DNA of 64,000 nt from Streptomyces humidus (GCF_014649655.1 NZ_BMTL01000044.1:1-64000), one strand, 5' to 3'; positions 8,468-17,391 are shown, counted from the stretch's first letter. Notes: generated from the sequence alone by a model not told the origin. Numbers and translations: made by a program.

Positions 8468-8914
8468 TCAGACGAGGGCGGCGACGAGCAGGGTGAAGGC
8501 GGCGATGATGACGGCGACGCGGACGTAGTGGAAGCGGAGCCAGCGGTTCATCTGCTCCTTCCAGTCCTCGGGCCGGTTCTCGGGGGTCCATGTCTTGTTC
8601 CGGTTGTTGATCGGGACGAGTAGCAGGAGCGACATGATCACGCTCAGGATCAGCAGCGCGGCGGCGATGACGACCAGCACGGCGCCGTGGTGATGCCATC
8701 CGGCGACGGCCCAGAGCGCGCTCAGGACGAGCGAGCCGATGTACCAGAACGGCATCAGGGCGCCGAGCATCCGCCCCCCGTGGGCGTGGCCGAGTTGGCG
8801 GCTGTCCTCGGGGAGGGCGTTGAGGATCGGGTTCATCACGAAGGCGACGGAGAATTCCACCCCCACCATCAGACCGACGATCACGGTGGTGAAGACCTGA
8901 AGTGCGTTGAGCAT
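8468..8914 (-). CDS. DUF1772 integral membrane protein
   Basis: 148 residues with about four transmembrane helices: LQVFTTVIVGLMVGVEFSVAFV, FWYIGSLVLSALWAV, AVLVVIAAALLILSVIMSLLLL, and VAVIIAAFTLLVAALV. The family includes anthrone-oxygenase-like proteins, but most members have no known activity. PINNRNKTW and the DWKEQMNRWLRFHYVR segment match the usual loops. It is divergent from the TetR gene at 9006 and shares a 91-bp intergenic region with paired CTAG operators, so repression by that TetR is likely. Confidence 0.85.
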   Translation of the reverse strand: MLNALQVFTTVIVGLMVGVEFSVAFVMNPILNALPEDSRQLGHAHGGRMLGALMPFWYIGSLVLSALWAVAGWHHHGAVLVVIAAALLILSVIMSLLLLVPINNRNKTWTPENRPEDWKEQMNRWLRFHYVRVAVIIAAFTLLVAALV

Positions 8915-8932
8915 GACTGCCCCTCCTGGAAT

Positions 8933-8996
8933 CTAGTGCTGCTAGATAACGAGGCAACGCTAGCTCTACTGCTGCTTGATTGTCTAGCGATGCTAG
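8933..8996. promoter_or_regulatory. paired CTAG-type operators between DUF1772 and TetR genes
   Basis: CTAGTGCTGCTAG (8933-8945, one mismatch in the dyad) and CTAGCGATGCTAG (8984-8996, perfect CTAGC/GCTAG arms) share one pattern, with centres 51 bp apart. A GCTAGC palindrome lies between them (8959-8964). CTAG is rare in Streptomyces DNA, so the clustering is notable. The second site ends 9 bp before the TetR start codon, which fits autorepression. Confidence 0.65.
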
Positions 8997-9005
8997 GATC
9001 GAGTC

Positions 9006-9584
9006 ATGTCGGTACAGGAACGCAAGGAGCGCGAGCGGGCGGTCCGCGAGCGCCTCATCGTGGCGACGGCCCGCGAACTCGCCGAGCAGCAGGGCTGGGA
9101 CGCGGTCACCACCCGTCGGCTCGCCGAGCGCATCGAATACAGTCAGCCCGTCCTCTACAGCCATTTCCGCGGCAAGCGCGAGATCATCGGCGCCGTCGCC
9201 CTCGAGGGCGCCGCCGAGCTGGCCGCGGTGGTGCGGGCCGCGGCCTCCGCCGCGGACGGCCCGCGCGAGCGGGTCGCCGCCCTCGCCCGCGCCTACCTCG
9301 ACTTCGCCGAGCGCAACCCGGCGGTCTACGACGCCATGTTCCAGTTGGAGGGCGGCCTGGCGTTCGCGGCCGAGGACACCCCGGAACCTCTCAAGGACGC
9401 CTTCGCCGCGCTGCTGGAGAGCCTGGGCGAGGTCGCCGGGGACGGCGTTCACCCGGGGCTGTTCACCGAGCTGTTCTGGGCGGCCCTGCACGGGGTGGCG
9501 ACGCTGACCCGGGCGGGACGGCTGCCGCCGGAGTATCTCGAGCCGAGGTTGGAGCTGCTGGTGGACCGGCTCGCCATCACCTGA
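9006..9584 (+). CDS. TetR/AcrR family regulator of the DUF1772 gene
   Basis: 192 residues. The helix-turn-helix is at the N-terminus: RERLIVATARELAEQQGWDA, TTRRLAERIEYSQPVLYSHF, then RGKREIIGAVALEG. The C-terminal domain resembles the TetR_C_33/WHG type (YLDFAERNPAVYDAMFQLEGG). It is divergent from the DUF1772 gene, and the leader holds a perfect CTAGC/GCTAG dyad just before the start. It probably represses itself and DUF1772. Confidence 0.9.
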   Translation: MSVQERKERERAVRERLIVATARELAEQQGWDAVTTRRLAERIEYSQPVLYSHFRGKREIIGAVALEGAAELAAVVRAAASAADGPRERVAALARAYLDFAERNPAVYDAMFQLEGGLAFAAEDTPEPLKDAFAALLESLGEVAGDGVHPGLFTELFWAALHGVATLTRAGRLPPEYLEPRLELLVDRLAIT

Positions 9585-9797
9585 CGCCCCCTCCCGGCGC
9601 GCACCCGGCCGGGCCTGCCGTACGTGTGAGCTGACGTCCTCGGCCGGGGGAGGCGGTGAGGGCAGGCGATGCGCAGACCCCAGGCCGCATGTCGGCCTGG
9701 TCCCCCGTCTCCTGACGCACGGCGACGTGGGGCGGGCGGCCGGTTGAACGATCACCGCGGATCGTCTTGACGGACCCCTGGGGCGGTCCTAGCCTTC

Positions 9798-9823
9798 CTG
9801 GCTTGAGAGCGCTCTCAAGCCAG
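9798..9823. promoter_or_regulatory. perfect 26-bp palindrome upstream of the glucanase gene
   Basis: The core TTGAGAGCGCTCTCAA (9803-9818) extends to a 13+13 bp perfect dyad. The GAGCGCTC centre is typical of LacI-family operators at Streptomyces glycan-utilisation genes (compare the CebR and BxlR type sites). It lies 130 bp before the GH81 start. No LacI gene is adjacent, so the regulator would act in trans. The rest of 9585-9952 shows no supported gene. Confidence 0.75.
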
Positions 9824-9952
9824 AGATCAAGGGCCTCTCCGCCGCTGCGGCCTGGGATGTGAAAGTCCAGCGGCGTCGTCTCCTCATGCGCCCCGCCGAA
9901 CCCCTCGGTGCGGGCCGCTCCTGCGCTCCGCCTTCCGCTGAAGGGCGTCCCC

Positions 9953-12925
9953 ATGCGAAGAGACAGAGTTCAGCCATCAAGAACGGCACCGCGGTCCGCG
10001 TCCTGGCGTCGAGCGACGGTGTTCGCGGCCGTCGCCGCCCTGCTCGGCGCGGTCCTCATGGTGCTCGACTCCGCGGCGGCCGGCGCCGACCCGGTGGGTG
10101 CGGGCAGTTACAGCACCACGGCCCCCGGCCCCGCGCCCTCGGGCTGCGCGGACCTCTCCACCGACCCGCGCCACTGGGTCACGGCCGACGCCCCCTCGGG
10201 CGCCGTCCCCACCAACGACTGGTGGTCGTCGATCCTGTGGAAGCGCACCAACTGCGCTTACGGCGAACCACTGTTCGCCCAACCGCTCGGTTTCCGGGCC
10301 CAGTCGGCGGGACTGGGCGTCTCCTACAGCACCAAGCCGACGATCTCCGGCGGCGCGAAGGGCGTGGGCGAGTACCACTTCGCTTACCAGGAGGACTTCG
10401 TCGTGGGTGTCGCCGGTCTGGCCGCCCCCGAGGTGAAGGTGGACGACTGGAGCGACTGGACGGTCAGCCCTTACCTCGGCGACGGCACGCACACCCTGCG
10501 GGCGACCATCGGATCCGGCCTGCCCTTCGCCTACTTCCGTGCGACGGGCGGTGACGCGCAGATCAGGACCGCGGCCGGCCCCGTGGACGTCTGGTCCGCA
10601 TCGGGCTCGATGATCGGCTACACGGTCGACGGACACGACTACGTCGCCTTCGCCCCGAAGGGGGCCACCTGGTCGGTCAGCGGATCCACCCTCACCTCCT
10701 CGCTCGCGGGCAAGGACTACTTCTCGGTCGCCGTGCTGCCGACCACACCGTCCACCTCCGCCGCCGACCGGGAGGCGCTCGCGGCCGAGTACGCCGAGTA
10801 CGCCTACGCCGAGGTGACCGGTACGGCCGTGTCCTACCGGTACGACGAGGCGGACAGCACGGTCACCACCACGTACCGCTTCACCACCACCGCCCTCGAG
10901 GGGTCGGCGAACGGCACGGTCGCGGCCCTGATGCCGCACCAGTGGCGCCATCTGTCCGACGGCAGCCCGTTGCCGCAGTCGTACGTCTCCTCCCGCGGGC
11001 CGCTCAAGGTGCTCTGCGGTGTCACGTCGTTCTCGACGTCGATGGTCTTCCACGGGGTCCTCCCGGAGGTGCCGGCGGTCGCCGACAGCGCGGGCGCCGA
11101 CGCCGCGACCCTGCAGGCCTACCTGAACGCGGAGCAGGCAGACCCGGCCCGGCAGGTGAGCGACGACACCTACTGGACCGGCAAGGGCCTGGGACGCGCG
11201 GCGCGCCTGGCGGAGATCGCCGACCAGACCGGCAACGCCGAGGTGCGCGACGCCGCCCTGTCCGTGATCAGGTCCAGGCTCACGGACTGGTTCACCGCGT
11301 CGCCGGGCGAGACGGGCCACCTCTTCGCCTACGACGGCAAGTGGGGCACCCTGATCGGGTATCCGGCCTCCTACGGCTCCGATCAGGAGCTGAACGACCA
11401 CCACTTCCACTACGGCTACTTCATCGCCGCCGCCGCCACGCTCGCCCGGTTCGACCCCGTCTGGGCCGACGCGGACCACTACGGCGGGATGGTCGACCTG
11501 CTCATCCGGGACGCCGACAACTACGACCGCGCCGACAAGCGCTTCCCCTACCTGCGGGACTTCGACATCTATGCCGGGCACGACTGGGCCTCGGGCCACG
11601 GCTCGTTCGCCGCCGGCAACAACCAGGAGTCCTCCTCCGAGGGGATGAACTTCGACAACGCGCTGATCCAGTGGGGCACCGCCACCGGGAACAAGGCCGT
11701 CCGGGACGCGGGCGTCTACCTGTACACGACCCAGGCCGCCGCCATCGAGGACTACTGGTTCGACGCCCACGACCAGGTCTACCCGAGCGGCTTCCCGCAC
11801 AAGGAGGTCGGCATGGTCTGGAGCAACGGCGGCGCCTACTCCACCTGGTTCTCCAGCGCCCCCGAACAGATCCAGGGCATCAACCTGCTGCCGGTGACCG
11901 GCGGACACCTCTACCTCGGCGACGACCCGGCCTATGTCCGGGCCAACTACCGGGAGATGCTCGACCAGGCCGGCAGGAACCGGCCCGGCATCTGGCCCGA
12001 CATCTGGTACGAGTACCTGGCGCTGGGCGACGGCGACGCGGCCCTGGCCGACTTCCGCGCGGACAGTTCCCTCACCTCCGAGGAGGGCGAGAGCAAGGCC
12101 CACACCTTCCACTGGATCCGCAACCTCGCCGCACTGGGCACCGTGGACACCACCGTCACCGCCGACAGCCCCCTGACCGCCGTCTTCGTCAAGAACGGCG
12201 CACGCACCTACGTCGCCGCCAACACCACCGGCGAGGACGCCACCGTGCGCTTCTCCGACGGAACCACCGTGCAGGCGCCCGCCGGGCGGACGGTCACGGC
12301 CGGCGCCCACATCTGGAGCGGCGGCAGCGCGCCGGGCAACACGGGCTCCACCCCCACCCCGACTCCCACCCCCACCCCGACTCCCACGGGCACTCCCACT
12401 CCTCCTGCGACTCCCACGCCGACGCCGACGCCGACGTCGTCCGGGAGCACGGGCTCGTCGCCCACCTTGTATCCGAGCGCTGACGGGACGCTGACCGGAA
12501 CCGCCGGGCCCGCGGGCAGGGCGACGGTGGCGTCGGCCGACGGCGTCAACCATGACGGCAGCCCGTACAAGCCGGTGACGTTCACCGCCTCCGGGCTGGA
12601 TCTGACGTACGCCGGAGGGACCACCCGGTTCGACCTGTCCGTCGACGCCGGTCAGGCCGTCGCCGACGGAGTCCAGATACAGGTGTCCTACGACTGCCTC
12701 GGCAGCGGAAAGTGGGACCGCGTCGAGACCTACAGGTACTTCGCCACCGACCCGCTGCCCGGCTGGGAGCACTACACCGACGCGGCCGGGCTGCTCTCCG
12801 CGAGCGGCGCCCCGTGCGATCTGAGGAACGGAACCGTGCAGGCGAAGGTCTGGAACGCCCTGGGCAACGCGCCCAGCACGCTGGGAACCGGAGACCTGTC
12901 GGCTCTGCGGCTGCCCTACACCTGA
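9953..12925 (+). CDS. secreted GH81 endo-beta-1,3-glucanase with C-terminal glucan-binding-like domain
   Basis: 990 residues; hydrolyses beta-1,3-glucan (laminarin, fungal wall) outside the cell. An Arg-rich signal peptide ends near AAAGADP. The GH81 domain spans roughly residues 60-730: NDWWSSILW early, then DHHFHYGYF (482-490), whose Asp fits the catalytic acid, and NNQESSSEG (556-564), whose glutamates fit the catalytic base region. A Thr-Pro linker (~800-830) leads to a C-terminal ~150-residue domain (SADGVNHDGSPYKPVTF, later VWNALGNAPSTLG) that resembles modules appended to actinobacterial glucanases and is probably carbohydrate-binding. ATG 9953 was chosen because the signal peptide begins there. 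Confidence 0.92.
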   Translation: MRRDRVQPSRTAPRSASWRRATVFAAVAALLGAVLMVLDSAAAGADPVGAGSYSTTAPGPAPSGCADLSTDPRHWVTADAPSGAVPTNDWWSSILWKRTNCAYGEPLFAQPLGFRAQSAGLGVSYSTKPTISGGAKGVGEYHFAYQEDFVVGVAGLAAPEVKVDDWSDWTVSPYLGDGTHTLRATIGSGLPFAYFRATGGDAQIRTAAGPVDVWSASGSMIGYTVDGHDYVAFAPKGATWSVSGSTLTSSLAGKDYFSVAVLPTTPSTSAADREALAAEYAEYAYAEVTGTAVSYRYDEADSTVTTTYRFTTTALEGSANGTVAALMPHQWRHLSDGSPLPQSYVSSRGPLKVLCGVTSFSTSMVFHGVLPEVPAVADSAGADAATLQAYLNAEQADPARQVSDDTYWTGKGLGRAARLAEIADQTGNAEVRDAALSVIRSRLTDWFTASPGETGHLFAYDGKWGTLIGYPASYGSDQELNDHHFHYGYFIAAAATLARFDPVWADADHYGGMVDLLIRDADNYDRADKRFPYLRDFDIYAGHDWASGHGSFAAGNNQESSSEGMNFDNALIQWGTATGNKAVRDAGVYLYTTQAAAIEDYWFDAHDQVYPSGFPHKEVGMVWSNGGAYSTWFSSAPEQIQGINLLPVTGGHLYLGDDPAYVRANYREMLDQAGRNRPGIWPDIWYEYLALGDGDAALADFRADSSLTSEEGESKAHTFHWIRNLAALGTVDTTVTADSPLTAVFVKNGARTYVAANTTGEDATVRFSDGTTVQAPAGRTVTAGAHIWSGGSAPGNTGSTPTPTPTPTPTPTGTPTPPATPTPTPTPTSSGSTGSSPTLYPSADGTLTGTAGPAGRATVASADGVNHDGSPYKPVTFTASGLDLTYAGGTTRFDLSVDAGQAVADGVQIQVSYDCLGSGKWDRVETYRYFATDPLPGWEHYTDAAGLLSASGAPCDLRNGTVQAKVWNALGNAPSTLGTGDLSALRLPYT

Positions 12926-13251
12926 GCCCGCGAGCACGGCGACGGACAGGCCGCCGTCGGCGAACCGTGAGATCCCCGCGGGTTCGTCGACGGCGGGCTC
13001 CAGCACCGGTTCGTCCGGCACGCCGGCATCGGACATGCGGAACTCCTGACGAGCGGACCAGCGGACCAGCGGACGAGCGGACGAGCGGAAGGGAACGAGC
13101 GAACGGGGACGAGCGAAAGGGCTCGGGCCGCTGCGGCGTCCGTGCCCGCGCGCCCCACGGCGGGCGGCGTGCCTTCACACCCCGCAGGGCGCGGCCGGGA
13201 CGGGGTGGACGCCGTGCGGCGCACACGGCACGGCCCGCCGCGAACGACTGG
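12926..13251. other. intergenic region with GGAC(C/G)AGC repeats and a possible gene-start remnant
   Basis: Short repeats of the type GGACGAGC/GGACCAGC run through 13047-13120. On the minus strand, an AGGAG followed by ATG at 13036 opens a plausible start (MSDAGVPDEPVLEP) that then runs antisense into the glucanase gene. It may be the cut-off 5' end of a lost gene. No complete gene was found. Confidence 0.35.
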
Positions 13252-14076
13252 TCACAGCACGGAGTTCTGCCACTGCCTCGGGGACAGGCCGTAGGTCTGG
13301 CGGAAGAGGCGGCTGAAATGGGAGGGGCTGGTGAAACCGCAGGACTGGGCCACCACGGCCACGCTCCGGCGGCGTCGGCGGAGTTCGAGGCGGCAGGCGG
13401 CAAGCCGGCGCTGTCTGATCCACGCACCGACGGTCGTGCCGTGGGCCTGGAAGAGTTTGTGGAGGTACCGCACGGAAATGTGGTGCGCCCGGGCTATCGA
13501 CTCCGGTGACATGCTGCTGTCCCCGAGGTTCTCCTGGATATGCGTCTGGACGCGGGCCAGCAGGTCACGACCTGGATCGCCGAGGTCGCCGGCGCTGTTC
13601 TCCTGCCCCTCGCTCAGCAGCAGTGAGACCAGGTCGGCGGTGTTCAGGGCGAGTCGTCTGCCGACCGCCGAGTCCCGGGCCCAGGGCGCCTTCGCTACGG
13701 CCGACAGAAACGGGGAGACGAGTGCGGCCGATCCGGCCCGGTCGCCGACCTTGATCAGGGCATCCCGCCTCAACGCCTCCTCCGGCACGTCGAGGAGGAA
13801 ACACGGCACTCGGAAGAACGCCAGCTCCTCGGCGAGTCGACAGTCGGGCGGCACCGTGCCGAGGACGATGAGGTCGCCCGGGCCCAGCACATGGACGGAG
13901 CCCGGATGCAGGGGCAGCGTCCGGTCGGACGGGTTGACGCCCAGGTACAGATGTCTGTCGTCGCCTCCGGCGGGCCAGGGCAGGCCCACGAAGGGGCCGG
14001 AGTCGTCTTCCGGGAGCGTTTCCGATACTTCCCGCTCCGGTGTTCTCGGCCTGGACGATGTGATCGGCCGGGTCAT
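13252..14076 (-). CDS. AraC-family transcriptional regulator
   Basis: 274 residues. The C-terminal ~100 residues form the AraC double helix-turn-helix: SPESIARAHHISVRYLHKLF, TVGAWIRQRRLAACR, then VAVVAQSCGFTSPSHFSRLF and the YGLSPRQW signature. The N-terminal half is a degenerate cupin-like sensor (LPLHPGSVHVLGPGDLIVLG), shorter than in the usual ~320-residue AraC_binding_2 regulators, so its N-terminus may be trimmed. It is convergent with the glucanase gene; a link to glucan use is possible but not shown. Confidence 0.87.
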   Translation of the reverse strand: MTRPITSSRPRTPEREVSETLPEDDSGPFVGLPWPAGGDDRHLYLGVNPSDRTLPLHPGSVHVLGPGDLIVLGTVPPDCRLAEELAFFRVPCFLLDVPEEALRRDALIKVGDRAGSAALVSPFLSAVAKAPWARDSAVGRRLALNTADLVSLLLSEGQENSAGDLGDPGRDLLARVQTHIQENLGDSSMSPESIARAHHISVRYLHKLFQAHGTTVGAWIRQRRLAACRLELRRRRRSVAVVAQSCGFTSPSHFSRLFRQTYGLSPRQWQNSVL

Positions 14077-14416
14077 GTCGTTCTCCTCGCCGCGAACGAA
14101 GTCGTATCGTGCACGCTCCCCGTCCGGTCCCGGGAACGCGGTACCGAGCCGTCGCGGGCTGTACGGGACCTGCCGCCGAAGGCGGCCTCACACCCTCACC
14201 CTCGCAAGCGCCCCGCCTCGGACGCATCAGTAAAGTGACGGTCCTTCTCCGGCGGCAGCCCTACCGCCCTACCTGTGCCCGTCGGCGGGCGATCACCGGA
14301 TCTGACCTTGTGCCGCTGGTCCGTGCGGGCGCCAGGTTCGAGAATGGGATCCTTGTCGAACGTACGACGCAAACGCGGGCTGAGTGAGGCCGTGGGGCCG
14401 GGGAGGCGCAAGAACC
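14077..14416. other. 340-bp divergent intergenic region
   Basis: This holds the promoters of the AraC gene (leftward) and the 14417 gene (rightward). A TTCGA/TCGAA inverted repeat lies near 14337-14361. No coding region is supported here. Confidence 0.35.
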
Positions 14417-14932
14417 GTGGCGATCTGTTTCGAGCTCGTGGTGAACTTCGGCGACGACGCCGAGGCGGCAGAGGCTGCCGCCCGCATCGACCCCGGTCAA
14501 TGGGTGCTTCGCGCGGGCGCCCACCGCATCCCTCTCCACCGGCCGATGCTGGCGAAGGCGGGCTCATACATCGAGCTCTCGATCCTGCCCGTGGCCGTCA
14601 GCTGGGGTTGTGTTCTGGACGGCAGCCTCCCCAGGTTCCAGCTCACCGCAGCGGAGCTGACCGAACTGGGGCACCAACTCTACGAACTGCTCGCTCAGTT
14701 CCGCGGATATGTCGCCGCCAAGGTCGGCTGGGATCCGGAATCACTCCTGGACCCCGCCGAGCTCGGAAGCGAGTGGTCGGACGAACTGAGCGACGGCAGC
14801 ATCCACGGGCTCGTGCTCTGCGAAAAGCTGTATGCCGAACTCGACCCGAGCGCCGACTACGAAGCGTTCCAGCCCGGATACCGGTGGATCCCGTATCGCG
14901 GGGAGGAACCGAGCAACCTCACGGCCGACTGA
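14417..14932 (+). CDS. conserved-looking hypothetical protein
   Basis: 171 residues starting from GTG 14417, with GGGAGG seven bases upstream as ribosome-binding site. The chain (ICFELVVNFGDDAEAAEAAA at the N-terminus; LTELGHQLYELLAQFRGYVAAKVGWDPE in the middle; YEAFQPGYRWIPYRGEE near the end) has strong codon bias and no membrane or signal segment. I do not recognise a family. It stands alone between the AraC and PadR genes. Confidence 0.65.
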   Translation: MAICFELVVNFGDDAEAAEAAARIDPGQWVLRAGAHRIPLHRPMLAKAGSYIELSILPVAVSWGCVLDGSLPRFQLTAAELTELGHQLYELLAQFRGYVAAKVGWDPESLLDPAELGSEWSDELSDGSIHGLVLCEKLYAELDPSADYEAFQPGYRWIPYRGEEPSNLTAD

Positions 14933-15127
14933 CGAAACAAGCCCTACCCGGGGCGACTTATCGACGCATAGTGACCATTACTCCGTCGTTCCTGCCTGAA
15001 ATATCGGGACAAAAGGCCCGCGAGTTTCCTCTGAAGCCCTTTCGGTTCCCGCGGCGAGCCTTGCGCCGGGACGCCGGCCGATCCCGGGTCCACTTCTGTC
15101 GGAGATAGTGCCGCCCTCCACTACTCG

Positions 15128-15157
15128 GTGATACCGTATAGTAGTACTCGGTATCAC
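15128..15157. promoter_or_regulatory. PadR operator candidate
   Basis: GTGATACCG (15128-15136) and CGGTATCAC (15149-15157) form a perfect 9-bp inverted repeat around a 12-bp AT-richer spacer that contains TATAGTAGTACT. It lies 36 bp before the PadR start, so it probably overlaps the promoter and mediates autoregulation. Confidence 0.7.
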
Positions 15158-15192
15158 GCAGTACTGGCAGGGGAGGGGCGAGGAGCACGGCG

Positions 15193-15519
15193 ATGGACGA
15201 CCTGACGGAGATGTTGAAGGGCACGCTCGAAGGGTGCGTGCTCGAAATCATCGGCAGCGAGGAAACCTACGGGTACGCCATCACCCGCCGGCTGAACGAG
15301 CTCGGCTTCGCCGACGTCATCGAGGGGACGGTGTACACCATCTTGCTGCGGCTGGAGAGGAACGGGCTCGTCCAGGTGACGAAACGACCGTCCGGGGTCG
15401 GTCCGCCTCGCAAGTTCTACGCGCTCAACGACGCCGGACGCGAGGAACTCGCGAAGTTCTGGGCGAAATGGCAGTACCTCTCATCATGCATCGACAGGCT
15501 CAAGGAGGGCGGGAGATGA
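15193..15519 (+). CDS. PadR-family transcriptional regulator
   Basis: 108 residues with the PadR winged helix: EMLKGTLEGCVLEIIGSEETYGYAI, TRRLNELGFADVIEGTVYTILLRLERNGLV, and PRKFYALNDAGREEL. It is the short subfamily-2 type lacking the long C-terminal domain. It overlaps the next gene by ATGA and heads a three-gene operon with two DUF1048 proteins, a very common Firmicutes/Actinobacteria arrangement. A perfect inverted repeat precedes it. Confidence 0.95.
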   Translation: MDDLTEMLKGTLEGCVLEIIGSEETYGYAITRRLNELGFADVIEGTVYTILLRLERNGLVQVTKRPSGVGPPRKFYALNDAGREELAKFWAKWQYLSSCIDRLKEGGR

Positions 15520-15872
15520 ACTTCTGGGAGAAGGCCACAGGCAGCGATCTCACCAGGGAATGGAAGGCGTTCGAAGCCCGGGCCGAGGCCCTGCCGGACG
15601 ACCACCGGGCGGCGTGGGGACAGATCATCGCCCACCTCTTCCCCTACGGGGACTTCACCGGCCGCAACCTGATGCCGATCCTCGACGCCGCTCTGGGGCT
15701 GCTCGAAGTGGCGGCGGCGGACGGGCAGAGCGTCCACGAGGTGCTCGGCGAGGACATCCCAGGCTTCTGCACCGCGCTTGCCGGTGGAGCAGGGGCCCGA
15801 ACCTATCGCGACCGGTGGCGCGAGCAGTTGAACAGGAACGTCGCAAGGAAACTGAGCCGGCTGGGAGGCTGA
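15516..15872 (+). CDS. DUF1048 family protein, copy 1
   Basis: 118 residues, helical: FWEKATGSDLTREWKAFEAR, LPDDHRAAWGQIIAHLFPYGDFTGRNLMPIL, and FCTALAGG. DUF1048 proteins are small cytoplasmic partners encoded with PadR regulators; their biochemical role is not known. The ATG at 15516 overlaps the PadR stop (ATGA), so expression is coupled. Confidence 0.88.
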   Translation: MNFWEKATGSDLTREWKAFEARAEALPDDHRAAWGQIIAHLFPYGDFTGRNLMPILDAALGLLEVAAADGQSVHEVLGEDIPGFCTALAGGAGARTYRDRWREQLNRNVARKLSRLGG

Positions 15873-15873
15873 C

Positions 15874-16200
15874 GTGAGCATCCAGGACATCGTCGAAGGC
15901 AAGAAACAGTGGCGGGCGCACGCGGCTCGGGTCAAGGCTCTCCCGCCGGACTACCAGATCGTCTACAAGGAGATGCAGAGGTACCTGTTCAAGGTCGGAC
16001 CGATCAGCCTGTCCGACGGGTCCCTGCTCCCCGGGATCGTCGACTTCTTCGAGGAGGGCGTCGCCGCAGGCAAGGGCGTCTTGGAACTCATCGGCACCGA
16101 CGTCGCCGCGTTCTGCGACGGCCTGGTCGAGGACTCCCCTACCTGCGCGGATGTCTACCAGGCGTCCATCAGCGCGGAACCCGGCCCGGACGAGAAGTGA
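15874..16200 (+). CDS. DUF1048 family protein, copy 2
   Basis: 108 residues from a GTG start one base after the previous stop. It shares the family pattern (KKQWRAHAARVKALPPDYQIVYKEMQRYLFKVGPI, LLPGIVDFFEEGVAAGKGVLELIG, AFCDGLV) and is a diverged paralogue of the preceding gene. It probably forms a functional set with the PadR protein. Confidence 0.88.
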   Translation: MSIQDIVEGKKQWRAHAARVKALPPDYQIVYKEMQRYLFKVGPISLSDGSLLPGIVDFFEEGVAAGKGVLELIGTDVAAFCDGLVEDSPTCADVYQASISAEPGPDEK

Positions 16201-16289
16201 CGCCCGCCGCCCCACCGGCCCCAGGCCTGTAGCGGAACAGGTTCATGCCCTCCACGGCGGAACGGGCGGGCTCGCTGTCCGCGGCGCGG

Positions 16290-16544
16290 GGACGCGGAAC
16301 GGTTGCCGCGGTGAGATCGAGGCGGGTGTCCATGTCGAGGTTCACGTCACCGGAGGGCCGGACGTGGGACCAGAACCGCGGGGTCAGGCCGCGCAGGTCG
16401 GCGGGGTGACTCACGAAAGCCCAGGTGCCCGCGGATCTGCGCGCGGTGGCACTCGACCGTCCGGCCGCTCCACTCGTGCGCGTCCAGCTCGGATGCGGGC
16501 ACCTGTAACTGCCGGACGACGAACTCGACCGCCTCGCCCGGCAA
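16290..16544 (-). pseudogene. Tn3-family transposase remnants
   Basis: On the minus strand, 16544-16420 encodes AVEFVVRQLQVPASELDAHEW, SGRTVECHRAQIRGHLGFRE, the pattern of the N-terminal DUF4158 domain of Tn3-family transposases. Immediately after, in another frame, 16405-16330 reads LTPRFWSHVRPSGDVNLDMD, which resembles a transposase C-terminus. The catalytic middle is missing. I read this as an internally deleted relic; the C-terminal match is the weaker part. Confidence 0.45.
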
Positions 16545-16607
16545 TTCGAGCCTCCCTCAGGGAAATGACAACCCCTGCGAGATCACCGCCGTTCGCGGCG
16601 CCAGGCA

Positions 16608-16697
16608 ATGCGGCAGATCCTGCGCGACCTGTGCGCGGACGGAGTCATCGTCAAAGTCGATCCTCAGCGGGCCGTCTATGGCCTCGTTCAGAAGTAG
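16608..16697 (+). pseudogene. winged-helix C-terminal fragment
   Basis: A short open stretch reads MRQILRDLCADGVIVKVDP, then QRAVYGLVQK and a stop. The pattern is that of a winged-helix recognition wing in a DNA-binding protein. No upstream start or complete domain is present, so it is probably the tail of a lost gene in the same decayed region. The remaining bases to 16857 show no other supported feature. Confidence 0.3.
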
Positions 16698-16857
16698 AGA
16701 GCCAGGGGCACAAAGGTTCCCGACAGACACCCCCCTTGGGGGACCCGAGGAACTCGACTGAAAGGGTGTCAAGGTCTTCGGATCCCAGTCCGTTGACCAA
16801 AGTGCGGAACCTGGCATTCCGGACCGCGGCGTACCTGGTCGCCTCTACAGTTGCGTC

Positions 16858-17220
16858 ATGGAGTTCAACCGGGGTGACTGGATCTGGGAACTGATGCTGA
16901 CGAGGCGCCCCTCCGACACACACTTCTCGAAGTCGAGCACTCCGGGCGGAGAGAGCCCGCTGGCGCGGGACGACGACAACACGCTCGTCACGCACGCCGT
17001 GCTGTTCGACGGCACCAAGACGGCCCTGGTGATCCTCGGTACGGGCGTCGCGCTGGGGATGGCTGTCGCGCCGCACGTCAAGAGCGGGCTGATCAGCCTT
17101 GAGTCGAAGCTGCGCCGCAGGGCGGAGGAGACTGCCGACGCCGAGACCTCCGTTCCCCTCAAGGTCGTCGCGGAGGTCGGGCCGGAGCAGCCTGACCCCC
17201 CTCGACTGCGCGCTGTCTGA
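16858..17220 (+). CDS. small hypothetical protein with one membrane segment
   Basis: 120 residues. Residues ~58-75 (ALVILGTGVALGMAVAPHV) form one plausible transmembrane helix, followed by a charged C-terminal tail (LESKLRRRAEETADAE). I do not recognise the family. It sits between transposon remnants, so it may be cargo or a leftover of a mobile region. Confidence 0.45.
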   Translation: MEFNRGDWIWELMLTRRPSDTHFSKSSTPGGESPLARDDDNTLVTHAVLFDGTKTALVILGTGVALGMAVAPHVKSGLISLESKLRRRAEETADAETSVPLKVVAEVGPEQPDPPRLRAV

Positions 17221-17391
17221 TCACGGGCCGTCCAGTGCTCTGACCGGAACGGTTTACCGGGTTGGCCGCGTTGATGGCTTCTGCCGTTTCAGACGGGATC
17301 CGGGGAACACCCCGGGCGATATGTCGACTGCCGGAGGCGCACTTGGGCAGCACGCCAGTACAGTCGGCGAACTGAAGGTGGAGGAGCTGCG

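Noticed and set aside
9977..13036. 1019-codon minus-strand frame opposite the glucanase
   Set aside because: No family pattern; the + strand carries an intact GH81 protein. Only its first ~35 codons, outside the glucanase, were kept as a possible remnant.
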